Shown piece after piece: positions 44,312 through 54,563 of a stretch of DNA of 64,000 nucleotides. The stretch's first letter is position 1; each line of letters starts with the position of its first letter. Position numbers and translations under genes: made by a program. Source of the DNA: Arthrobacter sp. H16F315 (lineage in GTDB: Bacteria; Actinomycetota; Actinomycetes; Actinomycetales; Micrococcaceae); NCBI RefSeq assembly GCF_024124825.1, contig NZ_JAMXSS010000002.1:682001-746000 (forward strand), read 5' to 3'. The notes beneath the pieces were generated by a model. The model saw only the letters and a program-made list of their open reading frames with translations. It had not been told where the DNA came from and searched no databases.

Positions 44312-45910
44312 GCTTCCGGTCTTCCTGCCTGTTGGGTTCTTCGGTGTGGGGGCGTTCAGCGGCGGGCGGCCGGACCTGCTCCAGCCAGTGCTCGCTGGTC
44401 TGACGCCGGCGGGCGGCCCGGGCCCGTGCCGCCTGGGCGTCGAGGAGGGCACGCGCCTCGTCCAGGCCGGCCTGGATCAGCCGCGGCGAGACGGGTCCGG
44501 CGGTGGTGTGCAGGACCAGGTCCGCCACCCGGAAGCGCCTGGCCAGGGGGCCCTGCTCAAGCGCCATCGATTGGGTGCGCTGGTGCGGGACGACAACAAG
44601 GTGCCGCCACCAGCGGCCGGAACGGATCAGCAGGGCCGTGCCGGTGGCGGCGAAGCCGTTGCGCCGCCAGCCCAGGGGGCCAGCAGCCGGGCGCGCCGCG
44701 GGGTGGTGACAAAGCCGCCGTCGTCGGCGCCGGGAGCCGGCCCTGCCGCGACCGGGCCGGAGCGGCCGTTGGCTCCGGCGGTGAATATGCCCGCCGGGTC
44801 CCGGGTGCCCGGGTCGGGAAGGACCAGGGAGAGGATGGTGAGCACCTCCGGAAAGGTCCCCACCGGCAGGAGCGTGCTCCGGGAAGAGCCCTCGCCGTTG
44901 TCCGCCGCGGCGCCGTAACCGGCGACGTTTACCTGGACCCGGTACCAGCCGAAGACGCGCCAGAGCGGCGGCTGGCTGACCCGCAGTGCCTGGATCCGGC
45001 CCGGCGGAAGGGTCTGGGCCTGCGTATCCAGCAGGCCGTAGCGCAACCGGATCCCGTCCGGGGAAATGGCTGCGGTGAAGTTGTAGCCGCGGTTGATGGA
45101 GTTCCAGTACGCGGCCGCCATGCCCAGCGCGGCCGGAATCAGGAAGAGGTAGAAGCTGCGGTTCTCCGTGACCGCCGAGAGCACCACGGACGCCGCGCCG
45201 CCGGCCAGCACAAAGACGGTCTGTTCGCTCAGGATCAGGGACCCCACCAGGCGCCCCGGCGGGACCGTGAGCACGGCGTGTTCCGGCGCTTCGGCGGCCA
45301 CGGCCTCCGGGCCGGCAAGGTCAGCGGGGTCAGCAGGGTTTCGCGCCGGGGCGGAAGCACGGGCCAGGATAGTGGCCCGCAGCTGCCGCGCCTCGTCCAC
45401 GCGCAGGAAAGCCAGGCGCACGGCCGACTCACCGGCGTCGGCCACGTCGAACTTTAGCTCGGCCAGCCCGAACAACCTGGCCAGCAACGGCTGCACAATA
45501 TCGATCGCCTGGACCCGGTCCAGGCGCGCCTGCCGCTGCTGTTTGAAGAGGAATCCCGTGTTGAGCCGGACGTAGCCTTCGGCCACCTGATAGCGGGTGA
45601 AGTACCAGCTCAGGACGTATCCGAGCACGGTCAGAAGCACCAGCACGCCGCCGCCGAGCAGCAGCCACGGAGCCCGGCCGGTGAACCTGTCATCGATCAG
45701 GGGTCCGCCCTGGAGCAGCCGTTCGAAGGTGTCCCGGAAAAAGAAGAACCCGATGGCGGCCAGCGCCACCCAGCCCCGCACGAACGGCGACGCCGGGTGC
45801 ACACGCAGCCACCGGGGCCCGGGCGTTTCGGTATCGGCGCCGGCGGACGTTCCCGCGGGCACACCGGATTTCACCGCGATACCGTCACAGCCCGGCCAGC
45901 CGGGCTTCAC
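44304..45910 (-). CDS. Membrane protein with bacterial PH domains, YdbT/YdbS-like (frame break)
   Basis: About 535 residues when restored from GTG 45910; another GTG at 45874 is possible. Several membrane helices (for example WVALAAIGFFFF, LLLGGGVLVLLTVLGYVL) separate two or three bPH2 domains with the repeating pattern of Arg/Leu-rich strands (RLNTGFLFKQQRQARLDRVQAID; LRYGLLDTQAQTLPPGRIQAL). One base is missing in the five-G run at 44675-44679: adding it joins RRARLLAPLGWRRN to VVVPHQRTQSMALEQ. Role unknown; B. subtilis YdbST confers resistance to a bacteriocin. Confidence 0.85.
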
Positions 45911-46397
45911 CGCGCGCGGAAAGCTGCTCGCGCAGCCGGGCGCCCTCGGCGGCGGGCAGCCCCGGGATCTCCGCCCGGGTACCCGGGGAGGCGGTGTGGA
46001 GTTTCAGCGTGCACAGTCCCAGCCCGCGTTCCAACGGTCCGGCGCCAATGTCCACGTATTGCATCCGGCCGTAAGGAACCACGAGGGTGCGCTGGAAGAA
46101 GATGCCGCGGCGGATGAGCAGGTCATCGTCACGCTCGGCGTAGCCGATGGCCCGGACCTGGCGGGGAATGAGCAGGAACCTGTACAGGGCAAGGACCAGG
46201 ATCACGGCCGGGACGGCGATGGCAAGCCAGAGCGGGAAGGACGGCCACCAGCCATTGCGGATGAGAACGAGTGGGAGGCACAGCAGCGCGACAACAAGAA
46301 GGTTCGCCGCGGCCCAGCCGGCTCGCCGCACGGTGACGTATTTCGGGGAGACCCGTAACCAGGTGATGCCCGGCGGGTCAATCGCCTCGGTAGGCAT
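45885..46397 (-). CDS. Bacterial PH-domain membrane protein (bPH2), YdbS-like
   Basis: 170 residues from ATG 46397. Two membrane helices (about 25-45 and 50-70) then one bPH2 domain (LLIRRGIFFQRTLVVPYGRMQ, YVDIGAGPLERGLGL). It overlaps DUF3180 upstream and the larger PH protein downstream, so the trio is translationally coupled. The pair of PH proteins likely forms a membrane complex; the function is unknown. Confidence 0.88.
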   Translation of the reverse strand: MPTEAIDPPGITWLRVSPKYVTVRRAGWAAANLLVVALLCLPLVLIRNGWWPSFPLWLAIAVPAVILVLALYRFLLIPRQVRAIGYAERDDDLLIRRGIFFQRTLVVPYGRMQYVDIGAGPLERGLGLCTLKLHTASPGTRAEIPGLPAAEGARLREQLSARGEARLAGL

Positions 46398-46902
46398 ATT
46401 CGCCTTCCGCCGTCGGCTTGCGCTTTTCCCGGACGCCCGGGGCTGATCCGCCGTCGCCGTCCTCGGGCGGTATCCGGCAAAACCGTTCCACGACCAGGCC
46501 AACGACGATCATCGCCAGGCCGCCGCCGGCCATGGCAACGGCCTGCCACGCGAGCGTCTGGTCGCTGCGGAGGTTCCAAAGGCGCAACTGGTCAATGAAG
46601 ATCCCTGCGTGCCAGCCCAGCAGGACGCTGCCGGTATACGCGCAGGCCTGCGCGAGGACGAGGGTCCACGCCGCCAGGATGGGATTAAGCATTCTCTTTT
46701 TGTTGCCGTTGCGCCAGCGCAGCACCCGGACGCCCAGCACGATGGTGAGCACCACGATCACGGCCATCGTGATGAGCCCGGTGAGCGGCAGGACGGGGGT
46801 GTTCAGGCTGTAGCGGGTCGTCAGCAGGGCGGCCAGCCAGCCCAGGACCCCTACGGCCAAGCCGATGAGGGACAGCACCAGGGGGCTGGTCAGCTTCATC
46901 AT
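46378..46902 (-). CDS. DUF3180 four-helix membrane protein
   Basis: 174 residues from ATG 46902; the first ATG overlaps the folK stop as ATGA. Four predicted membrane helices (about 8-28, 36-58, 80-100, 120-142) and a charged C-terminal tail. DUF3180 is an actinobacterial family always found after the folate genes; its role is unknown. The stop lies inside the PH gene start, so it is part of the same transcript. Confidence 0.9.
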   Translation of the reverse strand: MMKLTSPLVLSLIGLAVGVLGWLAALLTTRYSLNTPVLPLTGLITMAVIVVLTIVLGVRVLRWRNGNKKRMLNPILAAWTLVLAQACAYTGSVLLGWHAGIFIDQLRLWNLRSDQTLAWQAVAMAGGGLAMIVVGLVVERFCRIPPEDGDGGSAPGVREKRKPTAEGEYAYRGD

Positions 46903-47426
46903 TCGCTTGCTCCGACCGCGGGGTGGAGGTTGTCGAAGCCGTCGAAGGGAATGAGGTCGGGGAAATCGGGGGCTTTGGCCGCTAGCTCGCCGACACGTTG
47001 GCCGTCCAACTCGGCGGCAGGGTCGATGAGCGACCACGGGAAGAGCACAAAGGCCCGCTGGGCGGCACGCGGGTGCGGAAGCGTGAGCTCCGGGTCGGAA
47101 CTGGCCAGCTCCCCGTAGGTGATGATGTCCACGTCAAGGGTGCGCGGGCCCCAGCGCACGTCGCGGACCCGGAGGTGCTTTTGTTCCACCGCGTGGCAGT
47201 GCCGCAGCAGCTCACGGGGTGTCAATGTGGTCTCCACCGTCATCACCATATTGAGGAAATCCGGCTGGTCCGGCGGACCGCCGACTGCTTTGGTCTGGAC
47301 GATCGGCGAAATGGCCAGGAGGCGGACCTCCGGCGGGTCGACGATGTCCGCGACGGCTGCCGAAAGGGTGTCGCTGCGCGCCCCCAGGTTGCTGCCGAGC
47401 GCAAGCACAGCCCGCGTGTAGCTCAT
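46899..47426 (-). CDS. folK: 6-hydroxymethyl-7,8-dihydropterin pyrophosphokinase
   Basis: 175 residues. Substrate motif LALGSNLGAR at the N-terminus, then FLNMVMTVET, VRWGPRTLDVDIITYG with the Mg/ATP-binding Asp pair, and LPHPRAAQRAFVLFPW. It activates the pterin before coupling to p-aminobenzoate by FolP. The start overlaps folB by four bases. Confidence 0.97.
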   Translation of the reverse strand: MSYTRAVLALGSNLGARSDTLSAAVADIVDPPEVRLLAISPIVQTKAVGGPPDQPDFLNMVMTVETTLTPRELLRHCHAVEQKHLRVRDVRWGPRTLDVDIITYGELASSDPELTLPHPRAAQRAFVLFPWSLIDPAAELDGQRVGELAAKAPDFPDLIPFDGFDNLHPAVGASE

Positions 47427-47791
47427 TGTTGGTCCTGCCGGCTCCGGCGCACGCTGACGGAGACATCACCGAATGCGACCTCGATGGGCGCCTCGGGTTT
47501 GTGCACAGTGATTTCCACTGCTGCCACGGGGAACTTCTGCAGCACGTCCTCGGCGATCCGGACGGCGAGTGCCTCGATCAGGTTCAGCGGCTCCCCCGCG
47601 ATCCAGGTCCGGATGCACTCCGCCACTTCACCGTAGTGCGCCGTGTCCAGCACGTCGTCGGAACGTGCCGCGCGGCTGAAATCCAGGTGCAGCACGGCAT
47701 CGACGACGAACGGCTGGCCGTCGCGCCGCTCGAAATCAAACACTCCGTGGTGGCCGACGGCGGTGACGCCGCTCAGCGTGATCTGGTCCAT
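47423..47791 (-). CDS. folB: Dihydroneopterin aldolase
   Basis: 122 residues. GVTAVGHHGVFDFERRDGQ with the conserved His-His and Glu, DVLDTAHYGEVAE with the catalytic Tyr, and VEITVHKPEAPI with the catalytic Lys. It converts dihydroneopterin to hydroxymethyl-dihydropterin. It lies 14 bases after folP and overlaps folK. Confidence 0.96.
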   Translation of the reverse strand: MDQITLSGVTAVGHHGVFDFERRDGQPFVVDAVLHLDFSRAARSDDVLDTAHYGEVAECIRTWIAGEPLNLIEALAVRIAEDVLQKFPVAAVEITVHKPEAPIEVAFGDVSVSVRRSRQDQQ

Positions 47792-47805
47792 GGTGGCTTT
47801 CCGGT

Positions 47806-48747
47806 TCAGTTATCGCCGGCGGCGGGTACAGCGCGAACATCTGCCGGGCTCATCCCGGCGGCGACCTTGACAGCATCGAGGCTGGGCCCGACGTCGTGCA
47901 CGCGGACAGCCCAGGCGCCGCGGGAGGCGCTGATGGCGGTGACCGCAGCGGTGGCCGCGTCGCGTTCGGCCGGCGGGGCGGCCTTGCCGGCCACGGACAG
48001 GAGGCTGCCCAGGAAGCGTTTGCGGGAGGCGGCGACAAGAACCTTATGACCCATGGCCTGCAGCACGTCGAGGTTCTGCAGCAGCTCCCAGTTCTGCGCG
48101 TCGGTCTTGGAAAAGCCCAGGCCCGGATCAACAATTATCTGCTCCGGGCTGACACCTGCGGCGTAGAGCTTGTCCCGGACGCCCGCCAGTTCCGCGACGA
48201 CGTCAGCAGCCACGTTCCCGTAGTCCGTCAGCGTGTCCATTGTGCCCGCTGTGCCCCGGCGGTGTGTGAGGACGTAGGGAGCCTTGCTGCGGGCCACGAG
48301 CTCAGCCATTTCGGGTTCAATGCTCAGGCCGGAGACGTCGTTGATGATGACGGCGCCTGCCTGCAGCGCCGCGGCCGCGGTGGCGGCGTGGGTGGTATCG
48401 ATGCTGACCAGCGCCCCGGCCTTCGCCAGGGCGGCGATGACTGGAAGCACCCGCCGCTGCTCCTCGTCGGGCTCCACTTCGGTGGCTCCCGGGCGGGTGG
48501 ACTCGCCGCCGACATCGATGATGTCCGCGCCGGCGTAGAACATCCGCAGCCCGGCGGCGATGGCGGTGTCGGCGGTGGCGTGCTGGCCGCCGTCGCTGAA
48601 GGAGTCCGGGGTGACATTCAGGATGGCCATCAGCAGTGTCCGGTCAGTGGGCAGGGCTTCGAATGTTGCCGCGCGGCGTGCCTTGCGCACTACTGGCAGG
48701 GGCGACGTCGCCGGTCCGGTTCCGGGGGCTGCAGCTAGGGAGTCCAT
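47806..48747 (-). CDS. folP: Dihydropteroate synthase
   Basis: 313 residues, with a TIM barrel and the expected loops: LMAILNVTPDSFSDGGQH, DVGGESTRPGATEV, INDVSG, DPGLGFSKT and GSLLSVAGKAAPPAERDAAT. It joins the pterin to p-aminobenzoate and is the sulfonamide target. The order folE-folP-folB-folK is the actinobacterial standard, 11 bases after folE. Confidence 0.97.
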   Translation of the reverse strand: MDSLAAAPGTGPATSPLPVVRKARRAATFEALPTDRTLLMAILNVTPDSFSDGGQHATADTAIAAGLRMFYAGADIIDVGGESTRPGATEVEPDEEQRRVLPVIAALAKAGALVSIDTTHAATAAAALQAGAVIINDVSGLSIEPEMAELVARSKAPYVLTHRRGTAGTMDTLTDYGNVAADVVAELAGVRDKLYAAGVSPEQIIVDPGLGFSKTDAQNWELLQNLDVLQAMGHKVLVAASRKRFLGSLLSVAGKAAPPAERDAATAAVTAISASRGAWAVRVHDVGPSLDAVKVAAGMSPADVRAVPAAGDN

Positions 48748-48758
48748 TGTCTGTGGTG

Positions 48759-49400
48759 TTACCTTCCGATAATGAGGCTCATGGCTTCGGCGCGGGTGGC
48801 CGGGTCATGGAGTTGCCCGCGTACCGCACTGGTGACGGTCCTGGCACCGGGCTTGCGGATGCCGCGCATGGACATGCACAGGTGTTCACATTCGACGACG
48901 ACGATTGCGCCGCGCGGCTTGAGATGGGTGACGAGGGCCTCGACGATCTGGGTGGTGAGGCGTTCCTGGACCTGGGGGCGGCGGGCGAACATGTCCACCA
49001 GCCGCGCCAATTTGCTCAGCCCGGTCACTTTCCCGTCGTGGGAGGGGATGTACCCCACATGGGCGACCCCGTGGAACGGCACCAGATGGTGCTCGCAGGT
49101 GGAATAGAACGGGATGTCCTTGACCAGGACCAGTTCCTCGTGGTCCAGGTCGAAGGTTGTGGCGAGAATCTCTGCCGGGTCATGGTGCAGTCCGGCGAAA
49201 ATCTCGGTGTACGCCTTGGCGACCCGTTTCGGCGTGTCCATAAGGCCGCTGCGGTCCGGGTCCTCGCCGATGGCCAGCAGGATTTCGCGGACGGCCGCCT
49301 CAATCCGGGCTTGGTCCACAACGGCGGGGACAGCGGCTGAGGCTCCCGCCACCAAAGAGCCGGTGGCGGGAGCGTCGTCGTCATTGAAGAAAGAAGTCAC
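48759..49400 (-). CDS. folE: GTP cyclohydrolase I
   Basis: 213 residues. Zinc ligands lie in [10 protein letters not shown] and [11 protein letters not shown], with the substrate motif [23 protein letters not shown]. An extra N-terminal tail of about 25 residues is disordered. It makes dihydroneopterin triphosphate from GTP, the first folate step. It starts nine bases after the ftsH stop. Confidence 0.96.
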   Translation of the reverse strand: MTSFFNDDDAPATGSLVAGASAAVPAVVDQARIEAAVREILLAIGEDPDRSGLMDTPKRVAKAYTEIFAGLHHDPAEILATTFDLDHEELVLVKDIPFYSTCEHHLVPFHGVAHVGYIPSHDGKVTGLSKLARLVDMFARRPQVQERLTTQIVEALVTHLKPRGAIVVVECEHLCMSMRGIRKPGARTVTSAVRGQLHDPATRAEAMSLIIGR

Positions 49401-49409
49401 TGAAGAAGC

Positions 49410-51477
49410 CTAGCCGGGATGGCCGTCAGGCCCGAGATCCGTTACACCGCCCTGGAACGGCTCCTGTCCGGGGACGCCTTGGGCGTGCGGCGGGAAGGTG
49501 TCCAGCGGTTCCTCGAGCCGGGCTTCCTTGGCCTCTTCCTGCGCTTCGCGTTCTGCCTTCTCCCGGCGGGACTCCACCGGGCCGACGTCCTGGATCGGGC
49601 GGGTTTCCTTGGAGAGCCAGATCTCACGGAAATCACGCTTGCGGATGTGGGTGAAGACCTGTGCGATTTCCGCCTGGTTCAACGTTTCGCGTTCCAGCAG
49701 TTCAAGGGCCAACTGGTCCAGGACATCGCGGTTCTCGATCAGGATGGCGTACGCCTCGTCGTGCGCGCCCTCGATCAGGCGGCGGACTTCCTCGTCGACG
49801 ATGTAGGCGATCTGGTCCGAGTAGTTGCGCTCGTGTCCGGCGTCGCGGCCCAGGAACGGTTCGCCGCCGCCCTGGCCCAGGCGCACCGCGCCGACCCGTT
49901 CGCTCATGCCGAACTCGGTGACCATTTTACGGGCGATGCCGGTGGCCTTTTCGATGTCATTGGACGCCCCGGTGGACGGGTCGTGGAAGACGAGTTCCTC
50001 CGCGACGCGGCCGCCCATGGCGTAAGCCATCTGGTCGAGCAGTTCGTTGCGGGTCACGGAGTACTTGTCATTCTCCGGAACCACCATGGTGTAACCCAGG
50101 GCACGGCCGCGGGGCAAAATGGTGATCTTGGTGACCGGAGCGGAATTCCGCAGCGCCGCCGCCACCAGGGCGTGGCCGCCTTCGTGATAGGCCGTGACCT
50201 TGCGCTCGTGTTCCTTCATCACGCGGCTGCGCTTCTGCGGACCGGCCATTACACGGTCAATGGCTTCGTCCAGGGCGCGGTCGTCAATGAGGTTGGCATT
50301 CGAGCGGGCCGTCAGCAGGGCGGCCTCGTTAAGGACGTTGGCCAGGTCAGCGCCGGTGTAGCCGGGGGGTCTTTTTGGCCACGGCCCTCAGGTCGACGCC
50401 GGGAGCCATCGGCTTGCCCTTGGCATGGACCTGCAGGATCTGGTCACGGCCGATCAGGTCCGGGGCCTCGACGGAGATCTGGCGGTCAAAGCGTCCCGGC
50501 CGCAGCAGGGCCGGGTCCAGGACGTCGGGCCGGTTGGTGGCGGCGATCAGGATGACATTGGTCTTAACGTCAAAGCCGTCCATCTCGACCAGCAGCTGGT
50601 TGAGGGTTTGCTCACGTTCGTCGTTGCCGCCGCCGATGCCGGCACCGCGGTGGCGTCCGACGGCGTCGATCTCGTCCACGAATATGATGGCCGGCGCATT
50701 TGCCTTGGCCTGCTCGAACAGGTCACGGACGCGGGAAGCGCCGACGCCGACGAACATCTCAACAAAATCGGAACCGGAGATCGAGAAGAACGGCACCCCG
50801 GCCTCGCCGGCAACGGCACGGGCCAACAGGGTCTTGCCGGTTCCCGGCGGACCGTAGAGCAGCACGCCTTTGGGGATCTTGGCGCCAACGGCCTGGAACT
50901 TCGCCGGCTCCTGGAGGAACTCCTTGATTTCTTCGAGTTCCTCGACGGCCTCGTCAGCTCCGGCGACGTCGCCGAAGGTGACCTGCGGCATGTCCTTGTT
51001 CACCAGCTTGGCCTTGGACTTGCCGAACTGCATCACCTTGGAACCGCCGCCCTGCATGCGGGAGAGCAGGAACCAGAACAGGACGCCGAGCAGGATAACC
51101 GGGATCAGGAGGGAGAACAGTCCGGCGAACCAGTTGTTCTCGACCGGCTGGTCGGTGTAGCCGCTGGGCGGGCGGGAGTCCGTGACGGCCTTAACGACGT
51201 CGGCGGCGCGGGCATTGACGTAGTAGAACTGGATGTTCTTGCCCTTGTCCTGCCCGTCAACCTGCAGGTTGTCCTTCAGGATCAGGTCCACGCGGTTTTC
51301 CGCGTCGAAGATCTTCGCCTGTTCAACCTTGCCACCGTCGGTCAGCAGCGCGAGGCCCTTGTCGGTGTCGATCCGGGCCGCGCCGCCCGGTGAAAGGGTG
51401 GCAAAGGCCAGCAGGAGCATGCCAACTACAACGACAATCCAGATGCCGGGGCCCTTGAAGAAACTCTTAGCTTTCAT
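49410..51477 (-). CDS. ftsH: ATP-dependent zinc metalloprotease FtsH (frame break)
   Basis: 688 residues when restored. Two membrane helices (about 11-30 and 117-138) flank an extracytoplasmic domain; AAA+ domain with Walker A GPPGTGKT at 209-216, Walker [10 protein letters not shown] and second region of homology; then the zinc protease with HEGGH. It degrades membrane and short-lived proteins. The frame breaks at a six-G run (50364-50369): removing one G turns [13 protein letters not shown] into [20 protein letters not shown]. Because ftsH is essential or nearly so in relatives, this is probably a sequence error. Confidence 0.95.
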
Positions 51478-51617
51478 CTGTGCGGGGCAGGCCCCGTCCC
51501 TCCTGGTAGTGCTGCACGGCGACCGATCTGCGCGCGTGTGGTGCTGCGTCAGCTTCTAGCTATACACCGTCGCTGTAGCTCACGCACGGTGAAGTCCAAA
51601 AGTTCCCTGAGGGCGTA

Positions 51618-51643
51618 GCGGGGCCGGGCATGGCCGGCCCCGC
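51618..51643 (-). terminator. Hairpin downstream of hpt
   Basis: GCGGGGCCGG pairs with CCGGCCCCGC around a six-base loop, 34 bases after the hpt stop and before ftsH. It has no T-run. It probably separates hpt from the ftsH-fol operon. Confidence 0.65.
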
Positions 51644-51677
51644 GGCGGAGCTTTGCGGTGTCCGCAGCGTCGGTGTG

Positions 51678-52232
51678 CTACTCGTAGACGTGCGGCGCGA
51701 GCGTTCCGACGAAGTCCAGGTTCCGGTACTTCTCGGCGTAGTCCAGGCCGTAACCGACCACGAACTCGTTGGGGATGTCATAGCCGACGTACTTGACGTC
51801 GATCTGGACCTTCAAAGCCGTGGGCTTGCGGAATGCGGTGCAGATTTCCACGGAGGCCGTGCCACGGGATTCCAGGTTGGTTTTGAGCCAGGACAGGGTC
51901 AGGCCGGAGTCGATGATGTCCTCGACGATCAGGACGTCCTTGCCCATGAGGTCCGTGTCCAGGTCTTTGAGGATGCGGACCACGCCGGAGGACTGCGTGC
52001 CGGAGCCGTAGGACGAGACGGCCATCCAGTCCATCGAGACGTGGCTGTGGAGTGCGCGGGCGAGGTCGGCCATGACCATCACGGCGCCCTTGAGCACGCC
52101 GACGATCAGCAGATCGCGGCCTTCATAGTCCTTGTCGATCTGGGCAGCCAGTTCGGTGATCCGGGTCTGGATCTGCTCCTTGGAGTACAGAACGTGCTTA
52201 AGATCTGCCTGGACGTCGTTTGAATCCACCAA
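51678..52232 (-). CDS. hpt: Hypoxanthine phosphoribosyltransferase
   Basis: 184 residues. The PRPP-binding loop VLIVEDIIDSGLTL is intact, with LLIVGVLKGAVMVMADLARA and the flexible-loop SSYGSG. It salvages hypoxanthine/guanine to IMP/GMP. In actinobacteria hpt follows tilS and precedes ftsH, as here. The start is 26 bases after the tilS stop. Confidence 0.96.
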   Translation of the reverse strand: MVDSNDVQADLKHVLYSKEQIQTRITELAAQIDKDYEGRDLLIVGVLKGAVMVMADLARALHSHVSMDWMAVSSYGSGTQSSGVVRILKDLDTDLMGKDVLIVEDIIDSGLTLSWLKTNLESRGTASVEICTAFRKPTALKVQIDVKYVGYDIPNEFVVGYGLDYAEKYRNLDFVGTLAPHVYE

Positions 52233-52258
52233 TAACTCCTGTGTAGATGCGGGGGCGA

Positions 52259-53371
52259 CTATATCTGGGGCGGTTTTTGAGGCCGGAATACAAGCTTCCC
52301 ACAGCGGGCCGCCCCGCGGGGAACACTTCCGGGCCCGGACGGCCCTTCGGCGAGCAGCTGGACGAGCGGGAGCCGGTAGACGTTGACCCCGCCGGCAAGC
52401 TCCACGGGACCGGCCGATCCCCGCCGCCGGAGGAGGGCTTCCGCGGCGAGCAACCGCTGGTAGCTGGGCTGCTGGCCTCCGACGGCGGCCGCGGCCTTGG
52501 CGATGACCCGGAACCTGATGGCCGGCGCGAGCCCGCGCAGGGCTTCCTCCGGGAGGCTGATGGTTGTTCCGGATTGTTCCCGGAGGCTGAGGAAGGTGTC
52601 ATTCGCCACGTCCTCGAGGTAGTCGGCGTCCAACTGCAGGATCGCCGCGGTCCGTGCGAGCGACTCGGCAACGCCCGGACCAAGCTTCTGCTCAAGCAGC
52701 GGAAGCACCTCGACCCGGGTCCGCGACCGTGCAAACGCGGGATCCACGTTGCTCGGATCGTGCCAGGGCTCAAGCCCCTCAGCCGCGCAGATTGCGAGGG
52801 TGTCGGCGCGGCGCAGCCCCAGGAAGGGCCGCAACAGCTTGTCGCGGGCGGGCCGCATCCCCGCCAGGGAGCGCGTCCCCGAACCGCGGGCGAGCCCCAG
52901 CAGTACCTGTTCGGCCTGGTCATCGAGGGTGTGGCCGAGGAGGATGGCGCCGGCGCCGTCGTCAGCTGCAGCGGCGTTCAACGCTGCGTGCCGGGCGTCC
53001 CGGGCGGCTGCCTCCGGGCCCACCCCGGTGGAAGCGACCTCGACGGCCCTGACGTGTACCGGCGAGAGGCCCAGATCCCGCAGGGTCGCGGCGGCGGCGG
53101 CGGCAACACCGGCGGAGCCGGGCTGCAGCTGGTGGTCCACCACCACGGCGCCCACGGAGACGGGATGGCCGTCCACGTGGCCGCGGCGGCCGAAGTGGGC
53201 AGCGGCCGCCGCGAGGGCCAGTGAGTCGGGTCCGCCGCTGCAGGCGACCAGGATCCGCTCGGGGTATCCTGCTGCGCCCAGCGACTCCTGCAGCATTTTC
53301 CGTGCCGTGCCGACGACTGGCGCCAGCCGGCCCGGCCGGCGTCGTTCGCTGGAGGCAGGGCTGGGCGTCAC
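52259..53371 (-). CDS. tilS: tRNA(Ile)-lysidine synthetase TilS
   Basis: 370 residues. The N-type ATP pyrophosphatase P-loop ACSGGPDSLAL lies near residue 43, followed by LGHTLDDQAEQVLLGLARGSGTRSLAGM, which is characteristic of TilS, and LLRPFLGLRR. It modifies C34 of tRNA-Ile(CAU) so it reads AUA. It starts four bases after the DUF2342 gene and continues the tilS-hpt order. Confidence 0.95.
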   Translation of the reverse strand: MTPSPASSERRRPGRLAPVVGTARKMLQESLGAAGYPERILVACSGGPDSLALAAAAAHFGRRGHVDGHPVSVGAVVVDHQLQPGSAGVAAAAAATLRDLGLSPVHVRAVEVASTGVGPEAAARDARHAALNAAAADDGAGAILLGHTLDDQAEQVLLGLARGSGTRSLAGMRPARDKLLRPFLGLRRADTLAICAAEGLEPWHDPSNVDPAFARSRTRVEVLPLLEQKLGPGVAESLARTAAILQLDADYLEDVANDTFLSLREQSGTTISLPEEALRGLAPAIRFRVIAKAAAAVGGQQPSYQRLLAAEALLRRRGSAGPVELAGGVNVYRLPLVQLLAEGPSGPGSVPRGAARCGKLVFRPQKPPQI

Positions 53372-53375
53372 GGAA

Positions 53376-54494
53376 CTAATGCCCCATCCGTTCGAGCCAG
53401 AGCCTGGAGTTGTGAATTTCGGTCTCGCTGGGCAAGTGTTCCGCGGACTCCCAGACCTTGTTGAACCCCTCCATGCCGGCCACGTCCACTACTTCGCGCA
53501 CGAACTTCGAACCGTCGCTGTACTGGCGCATCTTCGCGTCCAGCCCGAGCAGGTTGCGGATGAACTTCTCAATCACGCCGCGGTCCTTCGACCGGGTATT
53601 AAAGCGCTGCCGGATGGTCTTCACGGAGGGCACAATGCTGGCGTCGACAGCATCCATCACCACGTTGGCGTGCCCTTCCAGCAAGCTCATCAGGGCGGTC
53701 AGGCGGGAGATCGCGGCCTTTTCCTCGGGGTTCTGCAGCAGGTCGAGGATGGCTCCCCGGCTGGGCGCGGCGCCGGACGCGGTGCGGTCCTTGAGCGACT
53801 TCGCTGCGGCGGAGGCCCGTTCCATCAGGGAGTCAACGTTGCCAAGCAGCTGGCCGCTGAGGCTTTCGATCTCGTCCAGCATGTGATGCCGAAGCCAGGG
53901 CGCGGCGGCGAACTGCACCCGGTGGGTTTGTTCGTGCAGGCAGACCCACAGCCGGAAATCCTCGGGTTCGACGTTAATTTCGCGTTCGACGGAGATGATG
54001 TTCGGGGCGACGAGGAGCAACCGCCCGGCGGCGGGCGCGGTGGAGTTCTCGGCCAGGGCGGAGAAGGGGTCATATTGGCCCAGGACCTTGCTGGAGAGGA
54101 ACGCGAGGATCGCCCCCAGCTGGCCGCCCGTAATGGCCCCGCTGACACTGGCCGCGCCGGGGTTCAGGGTCCCGCGGCGGCCCTCCAGCATCTTTTCCAT
54201 CGCCGGTTGCAGCATTACGGCGAAACTCTGGGTATTGGCCTTGGCCCAAGAGGCGCGGTCCACCACCAGGACCGAGGAGTCGCGGAGGTCGCGGGCGGCT
54301 TCGAGACCGGTGATGCTATGGACGTGCGGTACCGAAATGTCCGCCATCAGGCGCAGGTTGTCCACGGCAGCTTCGATGTCCGCCGCTGCCAGGATAGGTC
54401 CGGCGGGTGTGAGCCGGGCGGCAGTGGAAGCGGCCAGCTCCCAGTTGATGAGGGCTTGGACTTGGGCTGACGTCGCGCCGGCAGAGGACTCCAT
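53376..54494 (-). CDS. DUF2342 zinc-dependent metalloprotease-like protein
   Basis: 372 residues from ATG 54494, which has GGAG just upstream; the frame is open to 54524. An all-helical protein with a clear HEQTH zinc-binding motif (LWVCLHEQTHRVQF) and a second conserved Glu in LMSLLEGHANVVMDA. It was once called F420-biosynthesis-associated, but the zincin motif fits a protease. It sits between dacB and tilS, the position of Rv3626c in M. tuberculosis. The substrate is unknown. Confidence 0.88.
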   Translation of the reverse strand: MESSAGATSAQVQALINWELAASTAARLTPAGPILAAADIEAAVDNLRLMADISVPHVHSITGLEAARDLRDSSVLVVDRASWAKANTQSFAVMLQPAMEKMLEGRRGTLNPGAASVSGAITGGQLGAILAFLSSKVLGQYDPFSALAENSTAPAAGRLLLVAPNIISVEREINVEPEDFRLWVCLHEQTHRVQFAAAPWLRHHMLDEIESLSGQLLGNVDSLMERASAAAKSLKDRTASGAAPSRGAILDLLQNPEEKAAISRLTALMSLLEGHANVVMDAVDASIVPSVKTIRQRFNTRSKDRGVIEKFIRNLLGLDAKMRQYSDGSKFVREVVDVAGMEGFNKVWESAEHLPSETEIHNSRLWLERMGH

Positions 54495-54563
54495 AGGCTC
54501 CATCAGATCACAGCGGACTGACAATGCGCCTTAAATTCGTCGGCCGGCGAACGGCCGCGCGCG

